A DNA stretch of 64,000 bases from Pseudoxanthomonas sp. PXM02 (GCF_014851805.1 NZ_JACVAK010000003.1:395501-459500), one strand, 5' to 3'; shown: positions 1-8,958, counted from the stretch's first letter. Numbers and translations are program-made. Notes: a model not told the origin generated them from the letters alone.

Positions 1-1056
1 AGCGATGCCGCCGCATCCGGCCGCGTGGCACGGCGCGCGATGATCGTGTTCATCGCGTTGTTGTCGTTGTTCGCCGCCTATGCGGCCATCGTCGCGCCTC
101 TGGTGCTGTCGATGGTGCCACCCAGCGAAGCGCTGAAGGCCACCCTGCATGGCACGCTCCCGCCTGCGGGCGCGGCCGGCGCGCCGGCGCTCGCCGACTG
201 GATCGGATCCATCGTGCCGAGCAACGCCATCATGGCCGCGGCCCAGGGTGCGATGCTACCGGTGGTCGTGTTCGCGCTGTTCTTCGGTTTCGCGCTCACG
301 CGGGTGCAGGAAGATCGTCGTACACAGGTCATCAGCTTCTGCCATGGCATCGCCGATACGATGATCGTGATCGTCCGCTGGATGCTGTTGGCCGCCCCGA
401 TCGGCGTGTTCGCGCTGGTACTCGCCGTCTGCGCACAGGCCGGCATCGGCGTGATCGGCGCGCTGGCGGGCTACATTGCCCTGCAGTGCGGCATGTACCT
501 CGGTGCGACGCTGATCTGCTATCTGCTGGTCGCCGTCTTCGCCCGGCAGTCGCCGCTCGCCTTCGCCAAGGCGATCCTGCCCGCGCAGGTGGTGGCCGCC
601 AGCACGCAGTCATCGCTGGCTTCGTTGCCTGCGATGGTGGAAAGCGCACGTTTCCGACTGGGGCATCCGCGTGCTGTCGCCGCCTTGGTGCTGCCGATGG
701 CGGTCACGCTGTTCCGCATCACCAGCCCTATCCAGTACGTCGTCGCCGCCTGCTTCGTGGCCTGGGCGTACGGCATCGACGTCAGCGCAGTGACGCTGGC
801 CGCTGGCGCGGCATTGGCTGTGGTCATCAGCCTGGGTTCGATCGGCCTGCCGGGCCAGGTCAGCTTCATGGCGACGGTGATGCCGGTGACGCAGTCGATG
901 GGTCTACCGATCGAACCACTCGGCTTGCTATTGGCCGTCGACACCATTCCCGATGTATTCGCCACTACCGGCAATGTCACCGGCGACCTGACCGCTACCA
1001 GCATCGTCGCCCGCCAATCGCCCGACGCACGCGATAGCGATGGAGATGCCGGCTGA
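1..1056 (+). CDS. Dicarboxylate/amino acid:cation symporter (SDF/DAACS family), 5' truncated by the window edge
   Basis: The reading frame is open from base 1 with no stop upstream of the first internal GTG at 25, so the N-terminus lies outside the window; 351 residues remain. Family knowledge: these inner-membrane carriers import C4-dicarboxylates, glutamate or similar anions with H+ or Na+. Seen here: repeated hydrophobic helices, a serine-rich re-entrant-loop segment (STQSSLASLP, corresponding to the SSSS-type loop), FRITSPIQY, and a C-terminal PDVFATTGNVTGDL segment matching the conserved D-x-N-V-x-G-D region of transmembrane helix 8. Substrate cannot be told from sequence. It ends 250 bases before the next gene and no operon partner is visible. 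Confidence 0.85.
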   Translation, partial: SDAAASGRVARRAMIVFIALLSLFAAYAAIVAPLVLSMVPPSEALKATLHGTLPPAGAAGAPALADWIGSIVPSNAIMAAAQGAMLPVVVFALFFGFALTRVQEDRRTQVISFCHGIADTMIVIVRWMLLAAPIGVFALVLAVCAQAGIGVIGALAGYIALQCGMYLGATLICYLLVAVFARQSPLAFAKAILPAQVVAASTQSSLASLPAMVESARFRLGHPRAVAALVLPMAVTLFRITSPIQYVVAACFVAWAYGIDVSAVTLAAGAALAVVISLGSIGLPGQVSFMATVMPVTQSMGLPIEPLGLLLAVDTIPDVFATTGNVTGDLTATSIVARQSPDARDSDGDAG

Positions 1057-1305
1057 TCACTCGCATGTCATGCCGGAGCTCCACTCACCATTCTTGAAGC
1101 GTGGACGGCGCCTTGCCATCTCAAGGGCGCCACGTGTCATGGCCGACGACACGCGATCGATCTGAGACATTGATCGCTTAATACCAGCCTGGACGTTGAG
1201 CGAGGTATGGGTTGCTGGCGACAGCATTTACCCCAGTGACGCCGGCGTTCCCGTGAAACTTGACGGTGCCGCTTGGCGAGTTGCCTCGCCAAAGGCCATC
1301 TGCAA
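1057..1305. other. Intergenic region with a perfect stem-loop
   Basis: No gene is supported here. The one clear structure is an 8-bp perfect inverted repeat with a 4-base loop at 1273-1292 (TTGGCGAG-ttgc-CTCGCCAA), lying just 3' of the transposase-like gene on the minus strand. It has no T-run behind it, so it may be a weak terminator or a trace of an insertion-sequence end. Confidence 0.4.
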
Positions 1306-1728
1306 TCAGAACGGCGAGTATCGAGGCCCCGCCCGCCGCGCAACGGATGCGGGATGACGCGAAAGCAGATAGTCGCTGACGAGCCTGCGTAACGGCTCCG
1401 CGATATCGGCCTGTGATTGCATCGATGCGATCACCTCATCCCATATGCCGTCCTGTGCCCAACGCGTGAAGCGGACGTAGACGCTGTGCCACGGCCCCCA
1501 CGCTTTAGGCAGTCGACCCCAAGGCTGCCGGGTGATGGCGATCCACAATACGGCCTCAAGGAATGCGCGCGTCCTTACGCCATTCTTTGCTCGTGCGCGT
1601 ACAAGCGGCGGCAGCGTTGCCACGATCGCATCCCAACGCGCTTGGTCCAGCTGCAATGAGGTGTCCGTGTTGGCCATCTCCGCATACCCGTCTTCGCGTC
1701 CCTGCTCTTCACTCCGTTCTTCCATCAT
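1306..1728 (-). CDS. Orphan transposase-like protein (IS5/DUF4096-type N-terminal domain only)
   Basis: About 140 residues. The segment from LPP..RARAKNGVRTRAFLEAVLWIAITRQPWGRLPKAWGPW through VYVRFTRWAQDGIWDEV fits the helix-turn-helix domain at the N-terminus of IS4/IS5-family transposases (DUF4096). The DDE catalytic domain that should follow is absent: the frame stops about 30 residues later and nothing downstream extends it. The start at the double ATG near 1728 is chosen because GAGG lies a suitable distance upstream; the frame also runs back to a GTG at 1758. It may be a decayed IS remnant or a domesticated DNA-binding protein. It is divergent from the Ax21 gene. Confidence 0.6.
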   Translation of the reverse strand: MMEERSEEQGREDGYAEMANTDTSLQLDQARWDAIVATLPPLVRARAKNGVRTRAFLEAVLWIAITRQPWGRLPKAWGPWHSVYVRFTRWAQDGIWDEVIASMQSQADIAEPLRRLVSDYLLSRHPASVARRAGPRYSPF

Positions 1729-2003
1729 CGCCTGCCTCTTGGCGCCCCGAAAAACCACTGCGCGAATCCACGCGCCGCGAAATCCTTCCGCATGAATTCT
1801 TTATTCGTGTTGCTTCGATGCAAGCGGACACGTTTGCGCTTCTCGCTCCACGAATGTGCAAGTGAGGAAGTTCCCTTCGTCGCGAGCAAATTTATGTACT
1901 GGTCAGTTTTATATTCAGGGGATGTTGTGAGGTGAAGCGGATACTTCGCCCACCGTCGCACTACGAGGCGACGGACATACAACAACAAGAGAGAAAGACA
2001 TCC

Positions 2004-2561
2004 ATGAAGAAGTCCTTGCTTGCCCTGACCCTGCTGGCCGCCGCTCCGTTTGCCGCTTCGGCTGCGGAAGGTGTTTCCTACAATTACGTCGAAGGCGGTT
2101 ACGTTGCCTCCAACCTCAGCAACGGCATTCCCGATGCGGACGGCTGGGGCGTCAAGGGATCCGTCGCGATCGCGCCGAACTTCCATGTGTTTGGCGATTA
2201 CGCCTCACAGGAATTCGACAACACCAATCTCGACGTCGACAACTGGCGCCTGGGCTTGGGTTACAACCATGAGATCAGCCAGCGCGTCGACCTGCTGACC
2301 CGCGTCGCCTACGAGCGCTACGAGCTGCCGTTCGATGACCTGACCGGTTACAGCGCCGAAGTCGGCGTAAACAGCTCGCTGACGAACCGCATCAACGGTT
2401 ATGCGCTGGCGGGTTACGAAGACACCGACTTCTACGATGGCGAGTTCTACGGCCGCCTTGGTGCGCAGGTGAAGTTCAACCCGAATTGGAGCGCCTCGGC
2501 CGACGTCAAGCTGATCGACGGCGACACCCAGTGGTTCGTCGGCCCGCGCTTCAGCTGGTAA
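2004..2561 (+). CDS. ax21: Ax21-family outer-membrane beta-barrel protein
   Basis: 185 residues with a clean signal peptide (MKKSLLALTLLAAAPFAASA, cleavage after ASA) followed by a mature domain of alternating beta-strand segments ending in an aromatic residue (GPRFSW), typical of small outer-membrane barrels. The NYVEGGYVASNL start and repeated gly/aromatic strands match the Ax21/Omp family widespread in Xanthomonas and Stenotrophomonas. Its precise role is debated in the literature (biofilm, motility and virulence links; earlier claims of a secreted signal were withdrawn). The ATG at 2004 is preferred over an earlier in-frame start at 1932 because it begins the signal peptide and has an AGAGAAAG ribosome site. 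It is monocistronic with a terminator behind it. Confidence 0.85.
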   Translation: MKKSLLALTLLAAAPFAASAAEGVSYNYVEGGYVASNLSNGIPDADGWGVKGSVAIAPNFHVFGDYASQEFDNTNLDVDNWRLGLGYNHEISQRVDLLTRVAYERYELPFDDLTGYSAEVGVNSSLTNRINGYALAGYEDTDFYDGEFYGRLGAQVKFNPNWSASADVKLIDGDTQWFVGPRFSW

Positions 2562-2614
2562 ATCGCAACAGCGTTCCCCGCGACGCGTCCCCCTCTCTCC
2601 CCGCGTCGCACCCC

Positions 2615-2646
2615 AAAGCCCGGCCTCCACGGCCGGGCTTTTCTTT
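2615..2646 (+). terminator. Rho-independent terminator of the Ax21 gene
   Basis: An 11-bp perfect GC-rich stem (AAAGCCCGGCC / GGCCGGGCTTT, loop of five bases) is followed by a T-rich run (TTTTCTTTT), about 55 bases after the stop codon. This is a standard intrinsic terminator. Confidence 0.9.
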
Positions 2647-2663
2647 TGCTCGGTACACGCGCC

Positions 2664-2692
2664 AAAGAAAAAGCCCGGCATGGCCGGGCTTG
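2664..2692 (-). terminator. Rho-independent terminator of gpsA operon
   Basis: Read on the minus strand, AAGCCCGGC-cat-GCCGGGCTT is followed by TTTTCTTTGG. It lies just past the gpsA stop and uses nearly the same stem sequence as the facing Ax21 terminator, so the two convergent units are each closed by their own hairpin. Confidence 0.88.
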
Positions 2693-2714
2693 TCGGATGA
2701 TTCGCGGACGCGCC

Positions 2715-3752
2715 TTACTTGAACAACGTCTCCGGATACTCCGGCTTCTGTTCGCGTGCGAGCAGCTGTTGCAGGCCATCGCGTGGCGTGAGGTCGCCGT
2801 GCAGGACGGCACGTACCGCGCTGGAGATCGGCAGATCGATGCCGTGACGGTCGGCCTGCCGCATCACTTCATCGGCAGTCTGCACCGACTCGACCACCTG
2901 GCCGATTTCGCGCACCGCATCCTGCAGCGACTGGCCGCGGCCAAGCGCCAGGCCGAGGCGACGGTTACGCGACAGATCGCCGGTACACGTCAGCACCAGA
3001 TCGCCAAGACCGGCCAGACCCATCAGGGTTTCCGGCTTGGCGCCGATGGCGGCGGACAGGCGCAGCATCTCATTGAGGCCGCGCGTGATCAGGCCGGCGC
3101 GTGCATTGAGGCCCAGTTGCATGCCATCGGACACGCCGGTCGCCACGGCCAGTACGTTCTTCATGGCACCGCCGAGCTCGGCACCTACCATGTCGTCGCC
3201 GGTGTAGGCGCGGAACGCAGGGCCATGCATCACGTCCGCGACCGCCTGCGCGAAATCCGCATCGGCACCATGCACGGTGACGGCGGTAGGCAGGCCCAGC
3301 GCGACTTCCTTGGCGAACGAAGGACCGGTGACGACGGCGATCGGCACGTCAGGGCCGAGGACTTCCTCGGCGACCTCGTGCAGGAACCGACCGGAACCGG
3401 TCTCGAAGCCCTTCGTGGCCCACGCGACGCCTGCCTTGGCCGGACGCAATGGCGCCAGCTTGCGGAGGGTCTCGGTGAAGGCGTGCGAGGGCACGACCAC
3501 CAGCACCTGGTCCGCATCGACGAGCGAGGTGTCCAGATCGGTGGTGGCGCGTAGCGTCTCCGGCAACGGAATGCCGGGCAGGTAACGGGTGTTCTCGTGC
3601 TGGCTGTCGATGGCCGCCGCGACCACCGGGTCGCGACCCCACAGCGTGACGTGGTGCCCGTGCCGCGCCATCAGCGCGGCCAGGGCGGTACCCCACGATC
3701 CGGCGCCCAGCACCGCGATCTTCAGCACATCGGCGGATTTCGGGTCAGACAT
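2715..3752 (-). CDS. gpsA: NAD(P)-dependent glycerol-3-phosphate dehydrogenase
   Basis: 345 residues, the usual family length. The enzyme reduces dihydroxyacetone phosphate to sn-glycerol-3-phosphate, the backbone for phospholipid synthesis, in the cytoplasm. Seen: the N-terminal Rossmann motif [10 protein letters not shown] (about residues 16-25) and the catalytic C-terminal domain segment [17 protein letters not shown] with its conserved lysine, plus [16 protein letters not shown]. It is the last gene of a minus-strand run rhodanese-secB-gpsA, an order shared with the yibN-grxC-secB-gpsA cluster of enterobacteria (grxC is missing here). A terminator follows directly. Confidence 0.97.
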   Translation of the reverse strand: MSDPKSADVLKIAVLGAGSWGTALAALMARHGHHVTLWGRDPVVAAAIDSQHENTRYLPGIPLPETLRATTDLDTSLVDADQVLVVVPSHAFTETLRKLAPLRPAKAGVAWATKGFETGSGRFLHEVAEEVLGPDVPIAVVTGPSFAKEVALGLPTAVTVHGADADFAQAVADVMHGPAFRAYTGDDMVGAELGGAMKNVLAVATGVSDGMQLGLNARAGLITRGLNEMLRLSAAIGAKPETLMGLAGLGDLVLTCTGDLSRNRRLGLALGRGQSLQDAVREIGQVVESVQTADEVMRQADRHGIDLPISSAVRAVLHGDLTPRDGLQQLLAREQKPEYPETLFK

Positions 3753-3804
3753 CCGTCACCCCTGTGTGCGGCATCGCCGCCCTGACGGGACCATGCACCG
3801 GCGA

Positions 3805-4323
3805 TCAGGCGTTGCCGGCCGGTTCCGAGTTGGCGAGGGCGGCATCGCTACCCTGCGCGGCGCGCTGGCGCAGCGATTCGGCGTACAGCGCCTCGAAGTT
3901 GATCGGCTGCAGGAAGAACGGCGGGAAGCCGCCGGCCTGCACCAGGTCGCTGACCAGCTGGCGCACGTACGGGAACAGGATGTTCGGGCACTGGGTGCCG
4001 AGCAGCACGTCGACGGCCTGCGGCTCCAGCCCGATCAGGCCGAAGATGCCGGCCTGCTGCACTTCCGCCACGTAGGCGGTCTTGTCGCCGGCCTTGCAGG
4101 TCAGGGTCACACCCAGCACGACTTCGAAGGCGTTCTCGCCCAGGCGCTGCACGCGCTGGTTCAGGTTGAGCTGGAGTTCCGGCTGCACGTTCTCGGCGAA
4201 CACGGCCGGCGCACCGGGGGCTTCGAAAGAAACGTCCTTGACGTAGATCTTCTCGACAGTGAAAGCGGGGCCAGCGGCTTCGGCGGCAGGCGCAACCGCG
4301 CCGTTGGTGGTCTCGTCGGACAT
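3805..4323 (-). CDS. secB: Protein-export chaperone SecB
   Basis: 172 residues. SecB is a cytosolic homotetramer that holds precursor proteins unfolded and passes them to SecA. The start ([19 protein letters not shown]) and the body ([18 protein letters not shown], then [36 protein letters not shown]) are diagnostic of the family. A poorly conserved acidic/alanine N-terminus of about 18 residues and an Ala/Gly-rich tail are typical. It lies 52 bases upstream of gpsA and 99 bases downstream of the rhodanese gene, all co-directional, so one operon is likely. Confidence 0.97.
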   Translation of the reverse strand: MSDETTNGAVAPAAEAAGPAFTVEKIYVKDVSFEAPGAPAVFAENVQPELQLNLNQRVQRLGENAFEVVLGVTLTCKAGDKTAYVAEVQQAGIFGLIGLEPQAVDVLLGTQCPNILFPYVRQLVSDLVQAGGFPPFFLQPINFEALYAESLRQRAAQGSDAALANSEPAGNA

Positions 4324-4422
4324 TTCTTTGACTCCGGAATCTGGATTGCAGCGGTGAATGGAAACTATCTCATGGCGACACGCGGGGCCCGGTTCAAGGG
4401 CGGGTCCGCGGCCACCGGGGGA

Positions 4423-4866
4423 TCAGCGGCCCTTGATCAGGGGCAGGTCGGCCTGCTGCCAGGCGGCGATGCCACCCTCCAGCGCGTAGACCTTTTCGAA
4501 ACCGGCCTTCTTCAGGCGCTTGGCTGCGCCGCCGGACGCCTGCCCGGTGCGGCAGACCAGCACCACCGGCTGGGACTTGGCCCCGGCCAGCAGCTTGTTT
4601 TCGGGGTCGAAGTTGCTGGGCAGCACGTTGCGGCTGCCCGCGATGTGGCCCTTTTCGAAGTCGTTGCTCGCCGACAGGTCCACGACGAGGGCGTTTTCGC
4701 TGTTGACCAGCTGGGTCAGCTCGGCCGGGCGCAGCGTTTTGTAGCCACGGAACAGGCGCGCGATCTCGGTGTAGACGATGGCGACCGTCAGGCCCACCAG
4801 CGCCAACGACAGGATCTGGTTGAAGGGAGAACGGGTGGCGAAAGCCAGGATTTCTTCGAAATTCAC
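4423..4866 (-). CDS. Membrane-anchored rhodanese-like sulfurtransferase (YibN type)
   Basis: 147 residues: one N-terminal membrane helix (about residues 16-36), then a single rhodanese domain. The active-site loop reads VCRTGQASGG with the catalytic cysteine at about residue 105, so sulfur transfer chemistry is possible. The upstream VDLSASNDFEKGHIAGSRN segment is the usual rhodanese CH2A-like signature. Family members at this locus (yibN beside secB) are membrane-tethered. The physiological sulfur acceptor is unknown. It is first in the run with secB and gpsA. Confidence 0.88.
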   Translation of the reverse strand: MNFEEILAFATRSPFNQILSLALVGLTVAIVYTEIARLFRGYKTLRPAELTQLVNSENALVVDLSASNDFEKGHIAGSRNVLPSNFDPENKLLAGAKSQPVVLVCRTGQASGGAAKRLKKAGFEKVYALEGGIAAWQQADLPLIKGR

Positions 4867-4929
4867 GGGGTTGGCGATCTTCGAGCGGGCGGCGATTGTC
4901 GCACAGGACGCCGTCCGGGCGCCGGCGGC

Positions 4930-5352
4930 CTATTCCCCGTTCCAGAGATCCGGCAGGCCCACGACCAGCCACCAGCGCTTGGCCTCGGGGTCCCAGCGCC
5001 AGCGTTCGCGATAACGCATCGTCCGCTCGGCCATCGTGTGCTTGTTGATCACGCGCAGCTCGACCGCGCGTTCGACGGTGCCATCCGGCCCGCCATTGGT
5101 CGACACATCGCGGTAGCCGGAGATCTGCACCTGCTGGTAGCGCTCGAACTCGAGCTCGCTCATCGGGTGCTCGGCCTTGTAGGCCGGATCGACGGCCTGC
5201 CAGGCGTTCTCGAAATCACCCCAACGGATCGCCGCCGCGTAAGCCTCCTGCACCTGCTGCAGCTTGCTGCGCTGCAGGCGACCCTGCGCGGAGGCCGGCG
5301 CGAGCACCAGCACCATGGCCACGGCCAACATCCATTTCCCGATCACGTGCAT
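4930..5352 (-). CDS. Exported protein of unknown function
   Basis: About 140 residues with an N-terminal signal peptide (MHVIGKWMLAVAMVLVLAPASA). The mature part begins with a basic helix (RLQRSKLQQVQEAYAAAIRWGDFENAW) and has a fold reminiscent of SnoaL/NTF2-like small domains: a helix, then strands with ELRVINKHTMAERTMRYRERWRWD. I do not assign a function. The ATG at 5352 is preferred over one at 5370 because AAGGGG lies eight bases upstream and it starts the signal peptide. It sits 63 bases before the rhodanese gene on the same strand. Confidence 0.7.
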   Translation of the reverse strand: MHVIGKWMLAVAMVLVLAPASAQGRLQRSKLQQVQEAYAAAIRWGDFENAWQAVDPAYKAEHPMSELEFERYQQVQISGYRDVSTNGGPDGTVERAVELRVINKHTMAERTMRYRERWRWDPEAKRWWLVVGLPDLWNGE

Positions 5353-5378
5353 GCTTGTCCCCTTGGTCATGCCGCATG

Positions 5379-5837
5379 CTACCGCTTCGCCATCGCGACG
5401 AAGCGCCCGCTCAACGTGGTAGCCATGCCGCCTTCAGGCAACCGGATGCAGGCCTCCACCTGGATGCGTGCGCGGCCTCGCTGCACCAGCGTGTCGATGA
5501 AGGTCTCCAGCGACTGGCCCTCGGCGAAGCGCGCATCCGCGACCAAGTCGCCGTACAGCGGCGCGAGATAGCGGATCTGGCTGTCGGCCACGTAGACCTC
5601 CGCCTTCAACCCTGCCAACCGCAGCTTCAGCGTCACCAGACCCCAGCCGGCCACGGTCATCAGCGAGGTCAGGCTGCCACCGAACGCGTTGCCCTTGTCG
5701 TTGACGTTGGCCGACAACGGCGCGATCAGCCGCAGGGCATCGTCGTGGAAGCCTTCGACGTCCACGCGCATCGCCGCCACCGGCGGCATGCCGCGGCAAT
5801 AGTCACGCAGTTCCTGCAGGGCTTCTTCCGGACTCAT
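5379..5837 (-). CDS. Putative hotdog-fold thioesterase (YiiD C-terminal type)
   Basis: About 152 residues. The segment LSANVNDKGNAFGGSLTSLMTVAGWGLVTLKL is the central helix and loop of the hotdog fold and matches the thioesterase domain found at the C-terminus of YiiD. No acetyltransferase domain is fused here. The expected activity is hydrolysis of a thioester, but the substrate is unknown. Start is ATG 5837; a GTG immediately upstream (5840) is also in frame. It is divergent from hemD with only 16 bases between the two start codons. Confidence 0.75.
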   Translation of the reverse strand: MSPEEALQELRDYCRGMPPVAAMRVDVEGFHDDALRLIAPLSANVNDKGNAFGGSLTSLMTVAGWGLVTLKLRLAGLKAEVYVADSQIRYLAPLYGDLVADARFAEGQSLETFIDTLVQRGRARIQVEACIRLPEGGMATTLSGRFVAMAKR

Positions 5838-5853
5838 CACTCATAATCCGCGC

Positions 5854-6624
5854 ATGGGACATCCAACGCCGCCGGCATGGTACGTCATCTCGCTGCGGCC
5901 CCAGGGTGGCCACGACGCGCTCCGGCGTGCCGCCGCCCGCCACGGTGCGGGCCTGCTGGCGCTGTCGCCGTGGCGCATCTCCCGATGCGACGACGATGCC
6001 TCCCGCGACGCCCTGCGCGCAGCGCTTGCCAGCCCTGTCGTCGTATTCACCAGCCCCGCCGCCGTGTCTGCGGCGCAGGCCCTGCAGCCGCTCCGGGACG
6101 CTCCCGGCCAGTCATGGCTGGCGGTAGGCAGCGGTACCGCAGCGGCGCTGAATCGCGCCGGGATCCACGAAGTGGCGTTCCCGGAGCGCATGGACAGCGA
6201 GGGCCTGCTCGCACTGCCGGAACTGGCCGACCTGCACGGCACGCGACTGGGGTTCGTCACCGCGCCGGACGGACGCAACCTGCTGGTGCCCACACTGGAA
6301 GCCCGCGGCGCCGAGATTCACCGCGCCGAGGTTTACCGGCGCGAATCCGTCCCGCTGGGCGCCCGCGCACTGACCGCATTGGCCGCGCTGCAAGCGCCCG
6401 CCTGCCTGCTGCTCAGCAGCGGCGGCGCCCTGCAGGAGGTGCTGGCGCAGCTGCCCGATAGTCTTGCGGGCCGCTTCAGGGCATTGCCCGTGGTGGCCGC
6501 CAGTGGACGACTGGCGGACGCCGCGCACGAGGCGGGCTTCGCCCATGTCGTCCTCGCCGACGGGCCGCGCCCCGCCCAATTGGTGAAGGCGGCGTGCACC
6601 GTCCGTCCTGACGGCATCCGGTAG
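5854..6624 (+). CDS. hemD: Uroporphyrinogen-III synthase
   Basis: 256 residues. The enzyme closes hydroxymethylbilane into uroporphyrinogen III with inversion of ring D, the branch-point for heme and cobalamin. The family is poorly conserved, but the N-terminal WYVISLRPQGGHDALRRAAA, the FTSPAAVSAA motif (about residues 65-75), AVGSGTAAAL and the second-lobe FVTAPDGRNLL..LEARGAEIHRAEVYRRE pattern are typical. Followed by hemX and hemY, the classical order. No good ribosome site is seen before the ATG, and the divergent thioesterase starts only 16 bases away, so leaderless or readthrough expression is possible. Confidence 0.92.
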   Translation: MGHPTPPAWYVISLRPQGGHDALRRAAARHGAGLLALSPWRISRCDDDASRDALRAALASPVVVFTSPAAVSAAQALQPLRDAPGQSWLAVGSGTAAALNRAGIHEVAFPERMDSEGLLALPELADLHGTRLGFVTAPDGRNLLVPTLEARGAEIHRAEVYRRESVPLGARALTALAALQAPACLLLSSGGALQEVLAQLPDSLAGRFRALPVVAASGRLADAAHEAGFAHVVLADGPRPAQLVKAACTVRPDGIR

Positions 6625-6668
6625 CATCTGCGGCGCACATCACGTTTTACCTGCCGCCAAGGAAGCCC

Positions 6669-7700
6669 GTGAACGACGACCTGCCCTCTCCTCCCTCCCG
6701 TCCCGGCAACCGCGCGCCCATGGTGGTGGCCGCGCTGGTGCTGCTGGCGCTTGGCCTGGGTGCCTGGCGCGGCTGGGCGTGGTGGCAGGCGCGCAACGCG
6801 CAGGAACAGACGGCGCAGTCGGCGGCGGCACAACGGCTTGAAGCACTGGAATCACGCACCGACGCCCTGCGCCGCGACCAGCGCGCACAGGCGCAGCGCT
6901 TGCTGGATGCCGCGGCGACCAACCGCGTGCTGCGCGACGAAGTCCTCGGCCTGGGCCAACGCGGCGCATTGCTCGAAGAGAGCGTCGCCAAGCTCAGCGA
7001 TCCCACCCGCCACGGCGCACAGGCACTGCGGCTGGACGAGGTGGAGCTGCTGCTTTCGCAGGCGGCGCAGCGTCTGGACATCGCCCATGATCTGGCGGGC
7101 GCGAGGCGCGCGTATGCACTTGCCTCCGGCGCGCTCGACGGCATCGATGACCATCGCCTGCTCAACCTGAAGCAGGCACTGGCCCAGGAGCGCACCGCGC
7201 TGGATGCGCTCGGCGAGGGGCCGCAGGCAGCCGCGATGAAGCAACTCGACGCCATCGCAGCCGCATTGACACGCCTGCCTCGCGAAGCGGTCACGACCAC
7301 GGACACCCCGGCCCGTCCGACCTGGCAGCGCTGGCTGGCGCCGCTGGTCGATGTCCGTCCCACGCGCGACAGCACACTGATCGCCCCCGACGAGCGCACC
7401 GCGGCCGACGTCGCCTTGCAGGTCGAAGTCAGCCTGGCGCGTGCGGCGCTGGAACGCGACGACGATGCGGCCTATCGCGCCGCGCTGGCCCGCATCGATG
7501 GCTGGCTGCCGCGGTTGTGGCCGGATTCACCGGAACGACGGCAGGTTCACGCGCAATTGCGCACATTGCAGTCGACATCGGCGCCGGCCCGCCCCATGGA
7601 GCTCGGCAGCACGTTGCAGCAGTTGCGCACGCTGCGTAACGCCGGGCTGCGCGTGCAGGCACCGATGCCATCCATGGACACGCCGGAGGTCGCGCCATGA
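6669..7700 (+). CDS. hemX: HemX-family protein (uroporphyrinogen-III C-methyltransferase-like annotation)
   Basis: 343 residues, GTG start with AAGGAAG eight bases upstream. One transmembrane helix near the N-terminus (about residues 17-37, APMVVAALVLLALGLGAWRGW) is followed by an alanine/glutamine-rich coiled coil (about 40-110) and a helical domain. Such HemX proteins are often labelled methyltransferases but lack the SAM-binding fold; the real role is unproven and probably structural, helping late heme enzymes at the inner membrane. It lies between hemD and hemY and overlaps hemY by four bases (ATGA), indicating translational coupling. Confidence 0.9.
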   Translation: MNDDLPSPPSRPGNRAPMVVAALVLLALGLGAWRGWAWWQARNAQEQTAQSAAAQRLEALESRTDALRRDQRAQAQRLLDAAATNRVLRDEVLGLGQRGALLEESVAKLSDPTRHGAQALRLDEVELLLSQAAQRLDIAHDLAGARRAYALASGALDGIDDHRLLNLKQALAQERTALDALGEGPQAAAMKQLDAIAAALTRLPREAVTTTDTPARPTWQRWLAPLVDVRPTRDSTLIAPDERTAADVALQVEVSLARAALERDDDAAYRAALARIDGWLPRLWPDSPERRQVHAQLRTLQSTSAPARPMELGSTLQQLRTLRNAGLRVQAPMPSMDTPEVAP

Positions 7701-8956
7701 AGCCATTCCGTACCGTCGTGCTGTTGCTGTTGCTGCTGCTGGCCGGTGTGCTGGCGTCGCAGTGGATGGCCGGGACCGAACGCGACCTGGGCGAAGTATT
7801 CATCCGCTTTGCCGGCTATGACGTGCACACGAACGTGCCGCGCGCGCTGCTGGCGCTGCTGCTGTTGGGCGGCGTCGCATGGCTGCTCTGGCACCTGCTC
7901 ACGCTGCCGTTCCGCGCCTGGGGCCGCCATCGCCGCAAGCAGGCGAGGGCGCGCCTGATCGACGGTCTGGACGCGCTGCACGCGGGCCACTGGCAGAAGT
8001 CGGAGAAACTGCTGGAGCGCGCCGCGGATGACGATGAAGTCGGCGCGATCGCCCGTACCGCCGCCGTACGTGCGGCGCAGGCGCGCGGCGACGACGCTGC
8101 GGTCCAGTGTCACCTGCTTGCGCTGCGCGAACGCTCCGTGCAGGCGCACGCGATCACAGCAGCGCAGATCGCACTCGACGCCGGCCGACCACATGATGCG
8201 CTCGCCGTGCTGGACGCAACGGACGTGCAGCCGCTGCCGCCACGCGGCCTGGCGCTGCGTGCCGAAGCCCTGGCCAGCACCGCACGCGCGGGCGAGGCGT
8301 ACGGACTGCTGGGTGCGCTCAAACAGCAGCAGGCGCTGGCGCCCGTCGCTTTCGATGCGCTGGAAGTCCGGCTGGCTACGCAGTCATTGCACGAAGCATC
8401 CGATCCCAACGTGTTGGCCGAGCGCTGGGAAGCACTGACGAAGCCGCTACGGCTGCAGCCACTCGTGGTGACGGCGTATGCCGAACGCGCCGCCGCGTTG
8501 CGCTGGGAAGACGCGGCGACGCGCAGCATCGAACAGGCGCTGGAAGCGCGCTGGGACGAGGATCTGGTGGCGCTGTACGGCCGCCTGCCGGTGGGCAAGC
8601 TCGATTCGCGTCGTGCCAGCGCGCAGCACTGGCTGCACGCGCATCCCGCCAGCCCTGCCCTGCTGGTGACGCTGGGACGTCTGGCGCGACAGCAAGGGCA
8701 GTGGACCGCGGCGCAGGAGTTCCTGCATCGCGCGGTCGCCCAGGGCGCAGGCGCGGACGCCTGGGAAGAGCTGGCGATCGGCTTCAACGAGGCCGGCGAC
8801 ACCGCAGCGGCGCAGCAGTGCCACGCCAATGCGGTGAAGGCTGCGCGCGGCGAAATGCCGGTGAAGCTGCCGGTGCGCGACATGCGGCAGGAGATCCATG
8901 ACGCCGCCGTCGTCGAAGAGCGCGACGCGCACGGCGTGCCGCGCCTCAAGGACTGA
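7697..8956 (+). CDS. hemY: HemY protein, membrane-bound TPR protein of the heme operon
   Basis: 419 residues. Two N-terminal membrane helices (about residues 7-25 and 44-64) precede a basic loop (RAWGRHRRKQARARL) and a C-terminal region of tetratricopeptide-like helical pairs. This is the gammaproteobacterial HemY (HemY_N domain), which is distinct from the Gram-positive protoporphyrinogen oxidase of the same name. It is thought to work with HemX in organising heme synthesis; no enzyme activity is evident. It overlaps hemX by four bases and ends facing the DUF4349 gene, two bases apart. Confidence 0.92.
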   Translation: MKPFRTVVLLLLLLLAGVLASQWMAGTERDLGEVFIRFAGYDVHTNVPRALLALLLLGGVAWLLWHLLTLPFRAWGRHRRKQARARLIDGLDALHAGHWQKSEKLLERAADDDEVGAIARTAAVRAAQARGDDAAVQCHLLALRERSVQAHAITAAQIALDAGRPHDALAVLDATDVQPLPPRGLALRAEALASTARAGEAYGLLGALKQQQALAPVAFDALEVRLATQSLHEASDPNVLAERWEALTKPLRLQPLVVTAYAERAAALRWEDAATRSIEQALEARWDEDLVALYGRLPVGKLDSRRASAQHWLHAHPASPALLVTLGRLARQQGQWTAAQEFLHRAVAQGAGADAWEELAIGFNEAGDTAAAQQCHANAVKAARGEMPVKLPVRDMRQEIHDAAVVEERDAHGVPRLKD

Positions 8957-8958
8957 CG

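Noticed and set aside
1903-1920. TATATT as the -10 box of the Ax21 promoter
   Set aside because: No matching -35 hexamer at 16-18 bases upstream; not strong enough to list.
2646-5571. Long plus-strand open frames over gpsA and secB (to 660 codons)
   Set aside because: They are antisense shadows of gpsA, secB and the rhodanese gene, with arginine/glycine-biased composition from GC-rich third positions and no family signature.
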